Positions 48,665 through 57,543 of a stretch of DNA of 64,000 nt are shown here, in pieces. Each line of letters starts with the position of its first letter. Position 1 is the first letter of the stretch. Source of the DNA: Acidimicrobiales bacterium (lineage in GTDB: Bacteria > Actinomycetota > Acidimicrobiia > Acidimicrobiales > Poriferisodalaceae); the NCBI GenBank assembly GCA_009843525.1, contig VYDH01000030.1, forward strand, positions 167,775 to 231,774. The letters are read 5' to 3'. A model generated the notes under the pieces. The model was not told the DNA's origin. It ran no database searches and saw only the letters and a list, made by a program, of their open reading frames with translations. Both the position numbers and the translations under genes were made by a program.

Positions 48665-51436
48665 TCAGTCGTCTGACGGGTCGTGCCAGGCGTCCGGGCC
48701 GATGACGGTGTTCATCTCTGCGCCGGTGTCGGTGATGACCTTGACGGCGATGGGGCGGCCGTCTGGCGGGATGGGGAAGGGCTTCGATTGGAAGGTGATG
48801 ATCTGCGCTTCGGCGTCGGGCGCGAGATCGCCGGCCAGCGACCGCATGGCCGCCTTCAAGCCGGCGTCGTTGCGCAGCCCGTTGGGGAAGTGGGTGAGGC
48901 GGGCGACGAAGCTCATCTGGTCGTGGTCGGTGTCGACCATCCAGCAGTCGATGCGGTCCAGGCTGGTCTCGCGCACCTGGCCCGATTGGGGGTCGTAGGC
49001 GTCGCAGCCCCGCAGCCGCACCACCAGCGAGGTGCCGTCGGAGGTGCGGCGCACCTCGCAGTCGGGCTCGCCGAGCAGGGTGAACGTGCCGCCGTCGGGG
49101 TTCTTGGCGAGCTCGGGAATCTGCAGGTCCTTCGAGGCGATCACCCGGTGCACGTTGCAGGCGCCGACGCTGGTGGGAACGTCGGGGTCGAAGGCGAACC
49201 CCACTGCGATCAGGTCGTTGCAGTCAGGGGCGTTCTGGCGGGCCTCGAGGGCGGCGCGTGCGACCTGCGCGGCGGTGACAGTGGCATCGGGCGCGGCGAT
49301 CATCAGCCCGGCGGTGGTGTAGGTGTCGCGTCCGGGCCTGGCGCAGGTGACGCCGTGGGTGGCGAGGGCGCCCTGGGGCCATCGCTCGTGGTCGACCACA
49401 TGCAGCAGTGCCGTGCCCGAGGGGTCGCAGACGGGCGAGCGGTACAGAGCGTCGATGATCGACTGTTCGTTCTCGCCGCTGGCGATGCCCAGCGCGAGCC
49501 GCATGTCCGTGCCCGTCGGGGTGCTGCTGCTGGTGCCGCCGGCGGGCGCGGCGTCGAAGGGCAGGTACGAGTACGGCGAGTGCGACTCGACGGTGAACGG
49601 GCTGGCGAGCCGCACCCGCTTGGGCTCGGTCTCGGTCTGGTCGACGAGCTTGATGACGTTGTCGGGATGGTCCCAGTCGGTGCTCGGATCGGCCAGGCGC
49701 CCGGCGGACACCTTGGGCATCTGCTTGCACACGAAATCGGCCGCAGGGTCGGTGCCGCCGTCGGCGGTGCGATGCCACGTGTACACCGAGGTGGCGAGCT
49801 TCTGACGTGCCACGGCGATGGCGACCCGGCTCACGTCGATGGTGACCCAGCGCCGCCCCCACTCCTCGGCCACATCGGCGGTGACCCCCGACCCGCATGT
49901 CGGATCCAGCACCAGATCACCCGGATCGGTCGTCATCAGCATGCAGCGCTCGATGATCGCGTTTGAGGTCTGGACGACGTAGCGCTTGGTTCTGCCTGAG
50001 ACTGCCATCATTCTTTGCCAGACGTTGTCGAGGCGTCGCCCTGGCACCTCGCTGGCGTACCACTTCCACTGGAGCGAAGAACCGCTGCCATCGAGCCGGT
50101 TGGTCCACCCGAGCCAGCAGAGACCGCACGGCTCGGGGTCGGGGCACGGAGGCGAAGCCTCCGTGCGCGCGCCATTGTCGTCCGGCGGGGCACACACTGG
50201 TGCGTCTCCGTCGTGGACGGAGACGCGCCATTGTCGTCCGTCCCCGCAGTGGTATCGCTCGCCTCGGTAGATGATCTCACGAGTGCGGCCAGTTGTGGAC
50301 GATCCCATCGATGTCAGGTTCATTGACCGGAAGACGGCCTGCGTGGTTCGCAGAAGTTCGGTCGGCGACTGCTTTTCGTCGCCTTTCAAGCGTCGCGTAC
50401 TGCCATCCTCGTCCTGCACCCGCGGGGCAGAGAAGCTTCTGTCCCACTCAGCAATGACTCCGGCCAAGTCCAGCGGCTCATACGGCTGCCGGTACTTGCA
50501 CCTCGCTTTGTCCTTTGCGTACCAGAGCAGGTACGAGGCGCTCTCGGGGAGTGTCCGGGCTGACGATCCGGCAGTGGGTCGCCAGGTGATGGTGGCGACG
50601 CGGTTCTCGGGGCCGAACACTTCGTCGAGCACGAGGGCCAGGCGGTGGACGTTGATGTCGCCGATCTGGACGAACAGCGAGCCGCTGTCGGTGAGCAGCT
50701 CGCGGGCCAGCACGGCTCGTTCGTGGATGCCGTCGAGGTACGAGTGGATGCCGTTGCGGTAGCTGTCGCGGAAGGCTCGCAGCGGCATGGTGTCGCCGAC
50801 GGGCAGGCCGTCGAGCTTCTCGGGGGTTTCGGGCTTGGCGACCGAGGTCTGGAAGTTGGACTTGAAGTTCTGTCCGTAGGGCGGGTCGAAGTAGATCATC
50901 TGCACTTGGCCGCGCAGGCGGTCCTTGGCGAGCAGTGACTGCATCACCGCGGCGGAGTCGCCGTGGATGAGACGGTTCTGCCAGTGACCGGCGTGCTGGT
51001 ACCACTCCCATTCGAGCGCGTCGTCGCCGAGCCCGTCGAAGTCGAGCTGCATGAGCCGACTGGTGTCGCCGCGGCGCAGCTGCTCCACCAGCAGCGCAGG
51101 GGTGACCTTCTCGCGGGTGTACAGCGGCACGCCGGCGAAGGCGTGCGCCGCGTCGGCTTCGGCGTCGCCGCTGAGCTGCGAGGTGGTGCCTTGGCGGTCC
51201 CAGGCCAGCACCGGGTGTGTGCGCAGGTCGCGGTCGAGGTTCACGTCGCTGAGACCGGCCGCATGCTCGTACGCCTCGGCCACGGCCTGCGGCAGGCGTC
51301 GTGCCACGTCGAACGCCACCGGCGCCCGGTCGTCGTCGGTCATCAGCGGCGACGTCTCGGCGGTGGGCTGGTTCGGCCGTTGCGCGGAGGCGTGGTCGTA
51401 GGAGCGAGGCTCAGCGTCATTCGGCGGCGGTGTCAC
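48665..51436 (-). CDS. Type III restriction-modification DNA methyltransferase (Mod)
   Basis: A 923-residue site-specific DNA methyltransferase. The catalytic motif IV DPPYGQNFK is at 184-192 and the AdoMet motif I LDPTCGSGVTADVAEEWG follows later, the beta-class order of type III Mod proteins. Between them lie long target-recognition sequences including a Cys-rich stretch CPDPEPCGLCWLGW; the C-terminal 350 residues are unusually large. The GTG at 51436 is chosen because GAGGAGAACGCC precedes it; frames further upstream have no family sequence. It starts 13 bases after the res gene stop, so both are co-transcribed. Confidence 0.92.
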   Translation of the reverse strand: MTPPPNDAEPRSYDHASAQRPNQPTAETSPLMTDDDRAPVAFDVARRLPQAVAEAYEHAAGLSDVNLDRDLRTHPVLAWDRQGTTSQLSGDAEADAAHAFAGVPLYTREKVTPALLVEQLRRGDTSRLMQLDFDGLGDDALEWEWYQHAGHWQNRLIHGDSAAVMQSLLAKDRLRGQVQMIYFDPPYGQNFKSNFQTSVAKPETPEKLDGLPVGDTMPLRAFRDSYRNGIHSYLDGIHERAVLARELLTDSGSLFVQIGDINVHRLALVLDEVFGPENRVATITWRPTAGSSARTLPESASYLLWYAKDKARCKYRQPYEPLDLAGVIAEWDRSFSAPRVQDEDGSTRRLKGDEKQSPTELLRTTQAVFRSMNLTSMGSSTTGRTREIIYRGERYHCGDGRQWRVSVHDGDAPVCAPPDDNGARTEASPPCPDPEPCGLCWLGWTNRLDGSGSSLQWKWYASEVPGRRLDNVWQRMMAVSGRTKRYVVQTSNAIIERCMLMTTDPGDLVLDPTCGSGVTADVAEEWGRRWVTIDVSRVAIAVARQKLATSVYTWHRTADGGTDPAADFVCKQMPKVSAGRLADPSTDWDHPDNVIKLVDQTETEPKRVRLASPFTVESHSPYSYLPFDAAPAGGTSSSTPTGTDMRLALGIASGENEQSIIDALYRSPVCDPSGTALLHVVDHERWPQGALATHGVTCARPGRDTYTTAGLMIAAPDATVTAAQVARAALEARQNAPDCNDLIAVGFAFDPDVPTSVGACNVHRVIASKDLQIPELAKNPDGGTFTLLGEPDCEVRRTSDGTSLVVRLRGCDAYDPQSGQVRETSLDRIDCWMVDTDHDQMSFVARLTHFPNGLRNDAGLKAAMRSLAGDLAPDAEAQIITFQSKPFPIPPDGRPIAVKVITDTGAEMNTVIGPDAWHDPSDD

Positions 51437-51449
51437 GGCGTTCTCCTCG

Positions 51450-54400
51450 TCATGGCCCTGCGTCGGCGGGGTCGGCTTCGCGGGAGCCGAGATCGTCGAG
51501 GCGGCGGGGCAGGTGGCTGGCGTCGGTGACGACCTCATAGGCCCAACGGCGCAGGTCGTGGGGCACATCGGGTGTTCCCGCCACCGCGGGGATCCAGTGG
51601 TCGCGGGTCCAGCGCTCGGCCGCGAGCGCCTTCGGGTCGACAACGCCCTTGCACTCGATGACCACGTTCAGTCCGTTCGCGAGACGGGCCACGAAGTCAG
51701 GCTCGTAGCGGCGCCACGCTCCGTCGAAGTGGTACGGCAGCGACCAGTCGAGCCCGAAGTTGCGGGCCCAGGCCGCTACCGCCGGGTGGCGGTCGAGAAT
51801 GCGGGCAGCGTCGAGCTCAAGCCGCGAGTGGCACGCGGCGTGCGACAGCTCGCTGTGCTTCGCGGCAAGGATGTGGCGCAGCGTGGTCTCGAACCGGACC
51901 CCGGCCGTGTCGTCGAGCGGCGGCCGGGCGAGCACCGCGATCTGCCGCGGGGGGGGGTCGCCGCTGCGGGCGTGCCGAAATCGCACGCGGCGATCAGCTG
52001 GGCGTAGAAGCCGCGCTTGTTGCGGTGCCGCAGCAGCACCGATGCGCTGGCGCAGTCGACGTCCGGGTGTGCGAGCCAGTCGCGCAGGGCCCGGTACGCG
52101 GCGCCGAACAACGAGCATCGTCCGGCGCCGCCCAGACCTGCCTCGTCGGATTGGGGAGGCTTCAGCGAGCCGTGCCCCCCAAGTATGAGCAGGTTGGCGA
52201 TCTCCGCGGCGCAGCGCACGCGGGCGGCCTTGTCGCGCAGCAGATCGTCGGGAGACATCTCGATCATCTCCCCGGCCACCCCCGCCATTTCGACTCGCTC
52301 CGCGGAGGCATCCTCGGACACCTTGGCGGGCCGCACTGCCTCTGGGCGGAGCCGGAAGCCCGCCTGTGTCGCGACGGTGCGGTACTCGACCGCCTGCGGC
52401 CAGACGACCCGCAGCGCTGAGCGTCCGCGCACTGAGTGCACCTCGGTGCGGTCGGGCGGCGGCGGGCCGGTGCGAGTGCCGCGCAGCGGCATGAACTCGA
52501 ACGGGATGCCGAGCACCTCGGCGTACTCGGGCGTCAGCAGGTGCGCTTTGCCGGGCTCGTCGCGGAACGACTCGTACGAGGTGCGCCGCAGCGCTCGCCC
52601 GGTGACCTGCTCGCACAGCAACTGCGAGCTGAACGCCCTGAAGCCCACGATCTGGTTGACGGTGCGGGCGTCCCAGCCCTCGGTGAGCATCGACACCGAG
52701 ATCACGCAGCGCACCCCGGCGCCGAGCCGCCCCTGCTTGCCGACCGTGTTCAGCGCCTCGCGGATCGCATCGGCGGGCATGTCGTCGCCCATGTGTGCCG
52801 CCTGTTCGCGCAGCAGCTTCGCGAACCGGGCGGTGATGGCGTCATCGTCGTCGGGGCGTGAATGGACAAGCAGCGTGCGCGGGTCGCTGCGCCACTGGGC
52901 CGGCCCGCCCGTGGGGTGCTCGACGACGTTGGAGAACTCCTCGAACCGGCCAGCGACGACCAAGGCGGCCTCGTGGCCGTCGCTGTCGGTCGTGCGCCGT
53001 TCGCAGCCGGCGATGTGCTCGTACAGCGCGACCGCGTTGTCGATGGTGTTGGCCACCACGATCATCACCGGCGGCGTCGGCTGAGTGTGCTCCGTTCTCT
53101 CGAAGGTGCGGCGCCATTCGCCCACCGCGGCCGTGAGTGCGTCTTCCAGCGGCTGCGGCAGCACGGCCGCCGGGTCGTCGGAGCGCTTGGGCAGCTTCTT
53201 GGTCGGGGTGGCCTCGTACAGCCGTCGCCACGCCGTGCGGGTCCCGGGCGTGTCGTCGCCGACCGGCACGCGGGGCACCTTCACCAGGCCCGACTCGATG
53301 GCGTCCATCAGCCCGAAGTCCGACGCCACCCACTCGAACATCGGCGAACCCTCGCCGCGGGCGGCACGGCCGATCCACATCGGCGTCGCCGAGAAGTCGT
53401 ACACCGGCGACGCCTGCCCGCCGAACCGGTCACGCTCGCCGAGCGCACCCATGTCACGCAGCGTCCGCACGGCGTTGAACCACACCGCGGCCACCTTGTT
53501 CTCGCTGCGCTCCTCGGCAGTCTGCCCCGTGCCAGCGCTGCCGTCGGCCTCAGCATCGGGCGGCAGATAGCAGTGATGCGCCTCGTCGTTGATGACCACC
53601 AGATCGCCGCGCGCGCCGCGGCGGGCCAGCAGGTCGCCCACCACCCGGCGCATCATCGCCTGGGGCGACTCGGTCTGGTCGATCCGCGTCGCTCCCAGCA
53701 GCGCCTTCTGCGCGCCGCTCGACTCGGTGGGATCGCGGCGGCGAAATGCCTGGAAGTTGACGACATCCACACGCGCTGCCGCCAAGTCGTCGCGGAGCTC
53801 GCCGGGCACCAGCCCGAGCTCTTCGTACACGTTGTCGGGTGCGCTCGGCGCCAGCACCGCCAGCCGGTCGCGCACCGTCAGCCCCGGCGTCAGCACCAGG
53901 AATCGCGACGAGTGCTGCAGGTTGCGCTGACGATGCGAGCGCACGGCGTTCAGCGTCTGCCAGGCGATCAGCATGCCCATCACGGCGGTTTTGCCGGTGC
54001 CGGTGGCCATCTTGGCGCAGTAGCGCACGATGCCGTCGTTGGCCGCCCGCGAGGCAGCTTCGAGGTCGCGCCGCTCGGGCGTATCGCGCCGGGCCGCCTC
54101 GCGCAGCCAGATCAGCGTCTCGATGGCCTCGCGCTGCGCGAAGAACGGGCGCAGCCGGCGGTGCGACGAGTCTTCACACCAGTGCACCAGCAGCTTGCGA
54201 GTCACCGATGTGGTGCCGGGCCAGCCATCGGCGCGCCATGCGCGGACTCGTTCGCGGATGGCATTGACGAGCTGATTCTCCTCGTCGGTGTCGATGTCGA
54301 GACTCATCGTCGCGGTGACGTCGTCATCGGGGACCGGCCTCAGCAGCGCCGAGCGCCTTCGACCGGGCAACGGTGCGACGCCTGCCTTCGCCCGCCCCGC

Positions 54401-54511
54401 CCTGTCGAGGTCCCAGTGCCGATCGGGCTCGGCATAGGGCGAGCACACGATCGGATCGACTGCGGGATCCAGTTCAGCCGAATGCCCGGACACCAGATGA
54501 TCGCTTCCCAT
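51450..54511 (-). CDS. Type III restriction endonuclease (Res), frameshifted at C9 tract
   Basis: A DEAD/DEAH-type helicase-nuclease of about 1020 residues if repaired. MATGTGKTA at 168-176 is the P-loop, VVINDEAHHCY the DEAH box, DFSATPMW motif III, and SMLTEGWDARTVNQIVGFRAFSSQLLCEQVTGRALRR motifs V-VI (split). The N-terminal VDPIVCSPYAEPDRHW start is typical of this family. At 51949-51957 nine C on the coding strand shift the frame: the helicase frame ends at 51776, while the remaining sequence, with an endonuclease-like ERYEPDFVARL...VVIECKGVV (PD-ExK), is in the next frame to 51450. One extra C restores it, so phase variation or a homopolymer error are both possible. Confidence 0.85.
51949..51957 (-). 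repeat. Homopolymeric C9 tract inside res
   Basis: Nine consecutive C on the coding strand (G on the plus strand) lie within GCGGCGA-C9-GCGGCAG. With nine the frame is broken; ten or seven would join the helicase and nuclease halves. Tracts of this type switch type III restriction genes on and off in many bacteria. Confidence 0.8.
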
Positions 54512-54563
54512 GGGTCAGTGGTCGTCGAGGGTCAGCGAGCGCGCCTGCCTGGAGGTGAGTCCT

Positions 54564-54670
54564 CTAGCAGGCTGCTGAAAAAGGGGCAGAATCGCGGAAT
54601 CGCCGAGGCAAACCTGCAGGTCGGAGAGTTGCGGATTCGCTCAGAACGGGCTTTTTCAGCATCCTGCTAG
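54564..54670. mobile_element. 107-bp MITE-like element with 20-bp inverted repeats
   Basis: CTAGCAGGCTGCTGAAAAAG (54564-54583) and the inverse of CTAGCAGGATGCTGAAAAAG (54651-54670) form imperfect terminal repeats with one mismatch. The 67 bases between encode nothing. The ends carry palindromic CTAG, a possible target duplication. The ends recall those of some IS1182/IS4-like elements, from memory. It supplies the stop codon of the glycine-repeat gene at 54667. Confidence 0.7.
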
Positions 54671-55080
54671 CGCTTGCGTGCCGGCACTCGGAGGGGTCGC
54701 CAAGCGAGGAACCGCACGCCCGCCGATGTGCCGTAGCTGTTGAGTCCGCCGAATGCGATCATGCCGACCGCGTTGACGCCGCCGAACGACACGATCCCGA
54801 TGCTGTTCAGCCCGCCGATGGCGACGATGCCGACAGAGTTGGCGCCGCCGACCGAGACGACGCCGATGGCGTTCCATCCTCCGAACGCCACGACGCCGAT
54901 GCCGTTGCTGGCGCCGACCGCGATGGCGGCGATGTCGCCCATCGGCACGTCGTCGACGAGCCCCCATTGCGTCAACGCGAACATCAGCGTCGTGCCGCCG
55001 ACCACTGCCAGTGCCCACAGGAACGTGAGTCCGCGCATCTTGTCGAGTTCATGCTGGTCTTCGTCAGCAGTCATCCCCAT
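54667..55080 (-). CDS. Small membrane-associated glycine-repeat protein
   Basis: A 137-residue protein. One membrane helix lies at about 17-35 (FLWALAVVGGTTLMFAL), then five to six tandem 11-residue repeats of the form GGxNSIGIVxx from about 48 to 108, then an Arg-rich tail. The repeats are also evident as 33-base DNA units. Regular spacing of Gly-Gly-x-Asn and hydrophobic triplets suggests a stacked beta-solenoid. The stop codon comes from the MITE-like element, so the original C-terminus may have been different. Function unknown. Confidence 0.75.
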   Translation of the reverse strand: MGMTADEDQHELDKMRGLTFLWALAVVGGTTLMFALTQWGLVDDVPMGDIAAIAVGASNGIGVVAFGGWNAIGVVSVGGANSVGIVAIGGLNSIGIVSFGGVNAVGMIAFGGLNSYGTSAGVRFLAWRPLRVPARKR

Positions 55081-55192
55081 CCCCCGTGGAAACGTGCCTG
55101 AACCTACACCGGTCGGCAGCGCACGTCCCGCCCGGCCAAAGCCAGCAGGCACGCCCTGCGCATAAATTGATTTCATTGGCGGCAGAACGCTG

Positions 55193-55501
55193 ATGTACTC
55201 TGCTGTCGTGGCCGATGAGGAAGTGCCTGATGCGTTGCCGCCGGTGGGCGAGGCTCTTGATGCCGCGTTCGAGGTCCAGCGCTCGGCGCTGCGACGAATC
55301 GAGCAGTCCCAGCGCGAACTGCGGGGCTCGGTGGGCGAGCTGCGGGGCTCGGTGGGCGAGCTGCAGGCATCGCAGCGCGAACTGCGGGGCTCGGTGGGCG
55401 AGCTGCAGGCATCGCAGCGCGAGATTGCCGAGGTGCTGACGGGTCACTCCGAGATACTGCTGGGGATCGCTGAGAAAGTCGACAAGCTCAGCTCTGGATG
55501 A
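55193..55501 (+). CDS. Short coiled-coil protein with tandem heptad-like repeats
   Basis: A 102-residue protein. After an acidic N-terminus, residues 40-80 repeat ELRGSVGELQASQR-type units four to five times, visible in DNA as 21- and 42-base direct repeats, and continue into AEVLTGHSEILLGIAEKVDKL. Start is ATG 55193; a GTG at 55208 is possible. It overlaps no other gene and is divergent from the glycine-repeat protein. The repetitive region was checked for spacer structure and is not a CRISPR. Role unknown. Confidence 0.7.
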   Translation: MYSAVVADEEVPDALPPVGEALDAAFEVQRSALRRIEQSQRELRGSVGELRGSVGELQASQRELRGSVGELQASQREIAEVLTGHSEILLGIAEKVDKLSSG

Positions 55502-55541
55502 TCCCGGCGGCACGCTTGGCCGGCTCGCCTGACTAGCGCCC

Positions 55542-55823
55542 TCAAGCGTCGAGGCAGGCGGTCATGGGGCCGCAGCCATGGTTCGGGTCCGCGGCGGGCG
55601 GACCGGAAGCCGGATACCACATCGCCAGTACCCACAGCCACGCGATCACCAGTGTTGCACTGATGCTGAGCGTCAACAGCAGGGTCAACGCGGCCTCGGC
55701 CAGCTTGGCGCGCAAGGCAGTCGCCACCGCAACGCCGCTTGGGTTGCCGACTCTGACTGCTGAGTTCCGCTGCGCCGGTCGGCGCTCTGTCTCAGCGGCT
55801 TCGCGCTCAGATGTAGTCGGCAT
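55542..55823 (-). CDS. Small single-helix membrane protein
   Basis: A 93-residue protein from ATG 55823: a charged N-terminal 40 residues, one hydrophobic helix AEAALTLLLTLSISATLVIAWLWVLAMWY (about 47-75), and a Pro/Cys-containing tail ending GCGPMTACLDA. Its start overlaps the end of the preceding acidic-tail gene by 17 bases. No family recognised. Confidence 0.55.
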   Translation of the reverse strand: MPTTSEREAAETERRPAQRNSAVRVGNPSGVAVATALRAKLAEAALTLLLTLSISATLVIAWLWVLAMWYPASGPPAADPNHGCGPMTACLDA

Positions 55824-56262
55824 CGTCGGTCTCCCACGATTCGGCGCGGTGGTGCCGGTCTCGCCCGGGCCGGCGGCAGGGCTCGTCGTCATCGAAGTCG
55901 CTGTCGCCAAAATCCCATCCGTCATCGCCCCAGTCGTCGTCGAGATCATCGAGGTCGTCGGGCACGTACCGCGGCCTTGGCCTGACGCGACGCGGAGGTG
56001 CTGGCGCGGGTCGAGGCATCGCCAGTTCCCGAGGGTGGCCGACGCGCTGACGGCGAGGCAGATTCGTCGCCTCCCGTCGCCTGCCGGAGCGCCGTTCGTT
56101 GCGGCCGCCGAACCAGCCGTGAAACGCAGCGACGACCATGCAGAGCAGGAGGAACCCCACGGCTGAGAGTCTCAGCATTCCGGCTATGACGAGACAGACG
56201 AGGACGCCTGCGATGTCGGGTCCCCACGGCTCTCTGGTTCTGCGATTCGGTCGATCAGACAT
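55807..56262 (-). CDS. Membrane protein with acidic DW-rich C-terminal tail
   Basis: A 151-residue protein from ATG 56262. Two hydrophobic segments at about 16-50 (IAGVLVCLVIAGMLRLS, AVGFLLLCMVVAAFHGWF) anchor it; an Arg-rich region follows, then an acidic Asp/Trp tail (DDLDDLDDDWGDDGWDFGDSD) and the terminal SWETDDADYI. The last ten residues closely match those of the upstream Mrr-like protein (SWEADDGDYI). The tail and its position suggest a paralogous partner sharing a sorting or interaction signal. No known function. Confidence 0.65.
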   Translation of the reverse strand: MSDRPNRRTREPWGPDIAGVLVCLVIAGMLRLSAVGFLLLCMVVAAFHGWFGGRNERRSGRRREATNLPRRQRVGHPRELAMPRPAPAPPRRVRPRPRYVPDDLDDLDDDWGDDGWDFGDSDFDDDEPCRRPGRDRHHRAESWETDDADYI

Positions 56263-56308
56263 GTGTGCAGCATGGCGCTGGGGTGTTACATGATTCGAAT
56301 TCGGCCGC

Positions 56309-57481
56309 TCAGATGTAGTCGCCGTCGTCGGCTTCCCAAGACGACCCGCGACTGCGCCCGCGCGACGCTGATCTCCGAGGCGGTTCATCGTCGTCCCAGT
56401 CCCAGCCGTCGTCGCGGTCCCATTCGCTGTCCGCATCGCCCCATTCGTCGTCGTGGACCCATTCGTCGGCCCGGTCTCGCCGGCTGTGTTCCGCGGAGTC
56501 TCGTTCGCTGTAGGCCCAGAACCTCCGGTCTTCGCGCTCCCACTCGTCTTCGCGCCGCTCGACTCGATCCCATTCGTCGGCGTGCTCCCACACGTCGTCT
56601 CGGTCCCCTCCGTTTTCCCAGTCTTGGTCGTCGTCGCTCCAATCGTCACTGTCTGGGTCGCGCTGCGACGTCGCTCTGCCGCGTCGCCCGCCAGGCGGCC
56701 GGTTGACAGGCCGCGGGCCGGTCTCACTGCGGATGCCGCGTCGGCGGGCGAGCACGAAGATCCCCCCGAGGACCAGCAGAACGCCGATGTCCGCGCCGGA
56801 GAAGACCATCAGGGTTCCGACGGCGATCGCACCGACAGCGACTCCTCTGCTGAGCAGTGCACGACTCGTTTTGCTCAGCAGCGGTCCTACCGGGCTGCGC
56901 GGATCGGTGTCGCCCGGCTGGCCGGCGGCGGTCGCCCGGCCCGGCGACGGATGCGGTGGTGCCACGGCACCCACTGCTTCTGCTACGACCCACCAGTCCA
57001 GCTTCCACCGTCGCATCTCTGCAAGGTCGATGACATGGCAGGGCTTCTGGCGGTCGTCGATCTGCCGCTGGAGATCAGCGCTGAGCCCCTTGGCGGTGTG
57101 GATCAGCATGCGGGCCCGGAACCTCGCCGAATCGGAGTTCGCCAGGAACGAAGCGACGTCTTGCTTCGAGACGAGCCGGCTGCCGCTGGAGCAGCGGCAC
57201 TGGATGGCGACGGCATCGGCATCATCGTCGCGAGCGCTGTTGCTGTGCGCGACGAGGCCGATGCCGTCGCCCGGTCCGTCGCGGCCCGCCCAGTCGTCCC
57301 ACCGATCGACGCGGTCGAACACCCTCCGGCCGTCGCCGTCGCTCAGCGCTCCCAGCACGCCCTGGCACAGCCGCTCGAATCTGCTGGCGAGATCAGCGCT
57401 GTCGTGTGCCTCGCGGCGCATCTCGGCAAGGACATCGTCGATCTGGGAGTCGTCTGAGCCTCGTGGCGCGCGGTGGAACAC
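56309..57481 (-). CDS. Mrr-like nuclease-fold domain, two helices and acidic tail
   Basis: A 390-residue protein. Residues 30-165 resemble the Mrr/N-terminal nuclease domain of type IV and ISP restriction enzymes: FERLCQGVL, GDGIGLVAHS (motif GxDLVA with Asp replaced by Gly), AIQCRCSS (QxK with Lys replaced by Arg), then QDVASFLANSDSARFRARMLIHTA and LAEMRRWKLDWW. Both catalytic positions are therefore altered. Helices span about 211-228 and 231-246. The remaining 145 residues are an Asp/Arg/Trp-rich tail ending SWEADDGDYI. Start GTG 57481. Possibly a membrane DNA-sensing or inactive nuclease; the tail is shared with its downstream neighbour. Confidence 0.72.
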   Translation of the reverse strand: MFHRAPRGSDDSQIDDVLAEMRREAHDSADLASRFERLCQGVLGALSDGDGRRVFDRVDRWDDWAGRDGPGDGIGLVAHSNSARDDDADAVAIQCRCSSGSRLVSKQDVASFLANSDSARFRARMLIHTAKGLSADLQRQIDDRQKPCHVIDLAEMRRWKLDWWVVAEAVGAVAPPHPSPGRATAAGQPGDTDPRSPVGPLLSKTSRALLSRGVAVGAIAVGTLMVFSGADIGVLLVLGGIFVLARRRGIRSETGPRPVNRPPGGRRGRATSQRDPDSDDWSDDDQDWENGGDRDDVWEHADEWDRVERREDEWEREDRRFWAYSERDSAEHSRRDRADEWVHDDEWGDADSEWDRDDGWDWDDDEPPRRSASRGRSRGSSWEADDGDYI

Positions 57482-57543
57482 GCTCGAAGTATCGCGCTGG
57501 GATGTGACACCTCAGCAGTCCGGCCCGGCAGTGGCGACCGCGC

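Noticed and set aside
55305..55425. CRISPR array
   Set aside because: Direct repeats are in frame within a coiled-coil gene and have no unique spacers. The same holds for 48100-48240 and 63200-63260.
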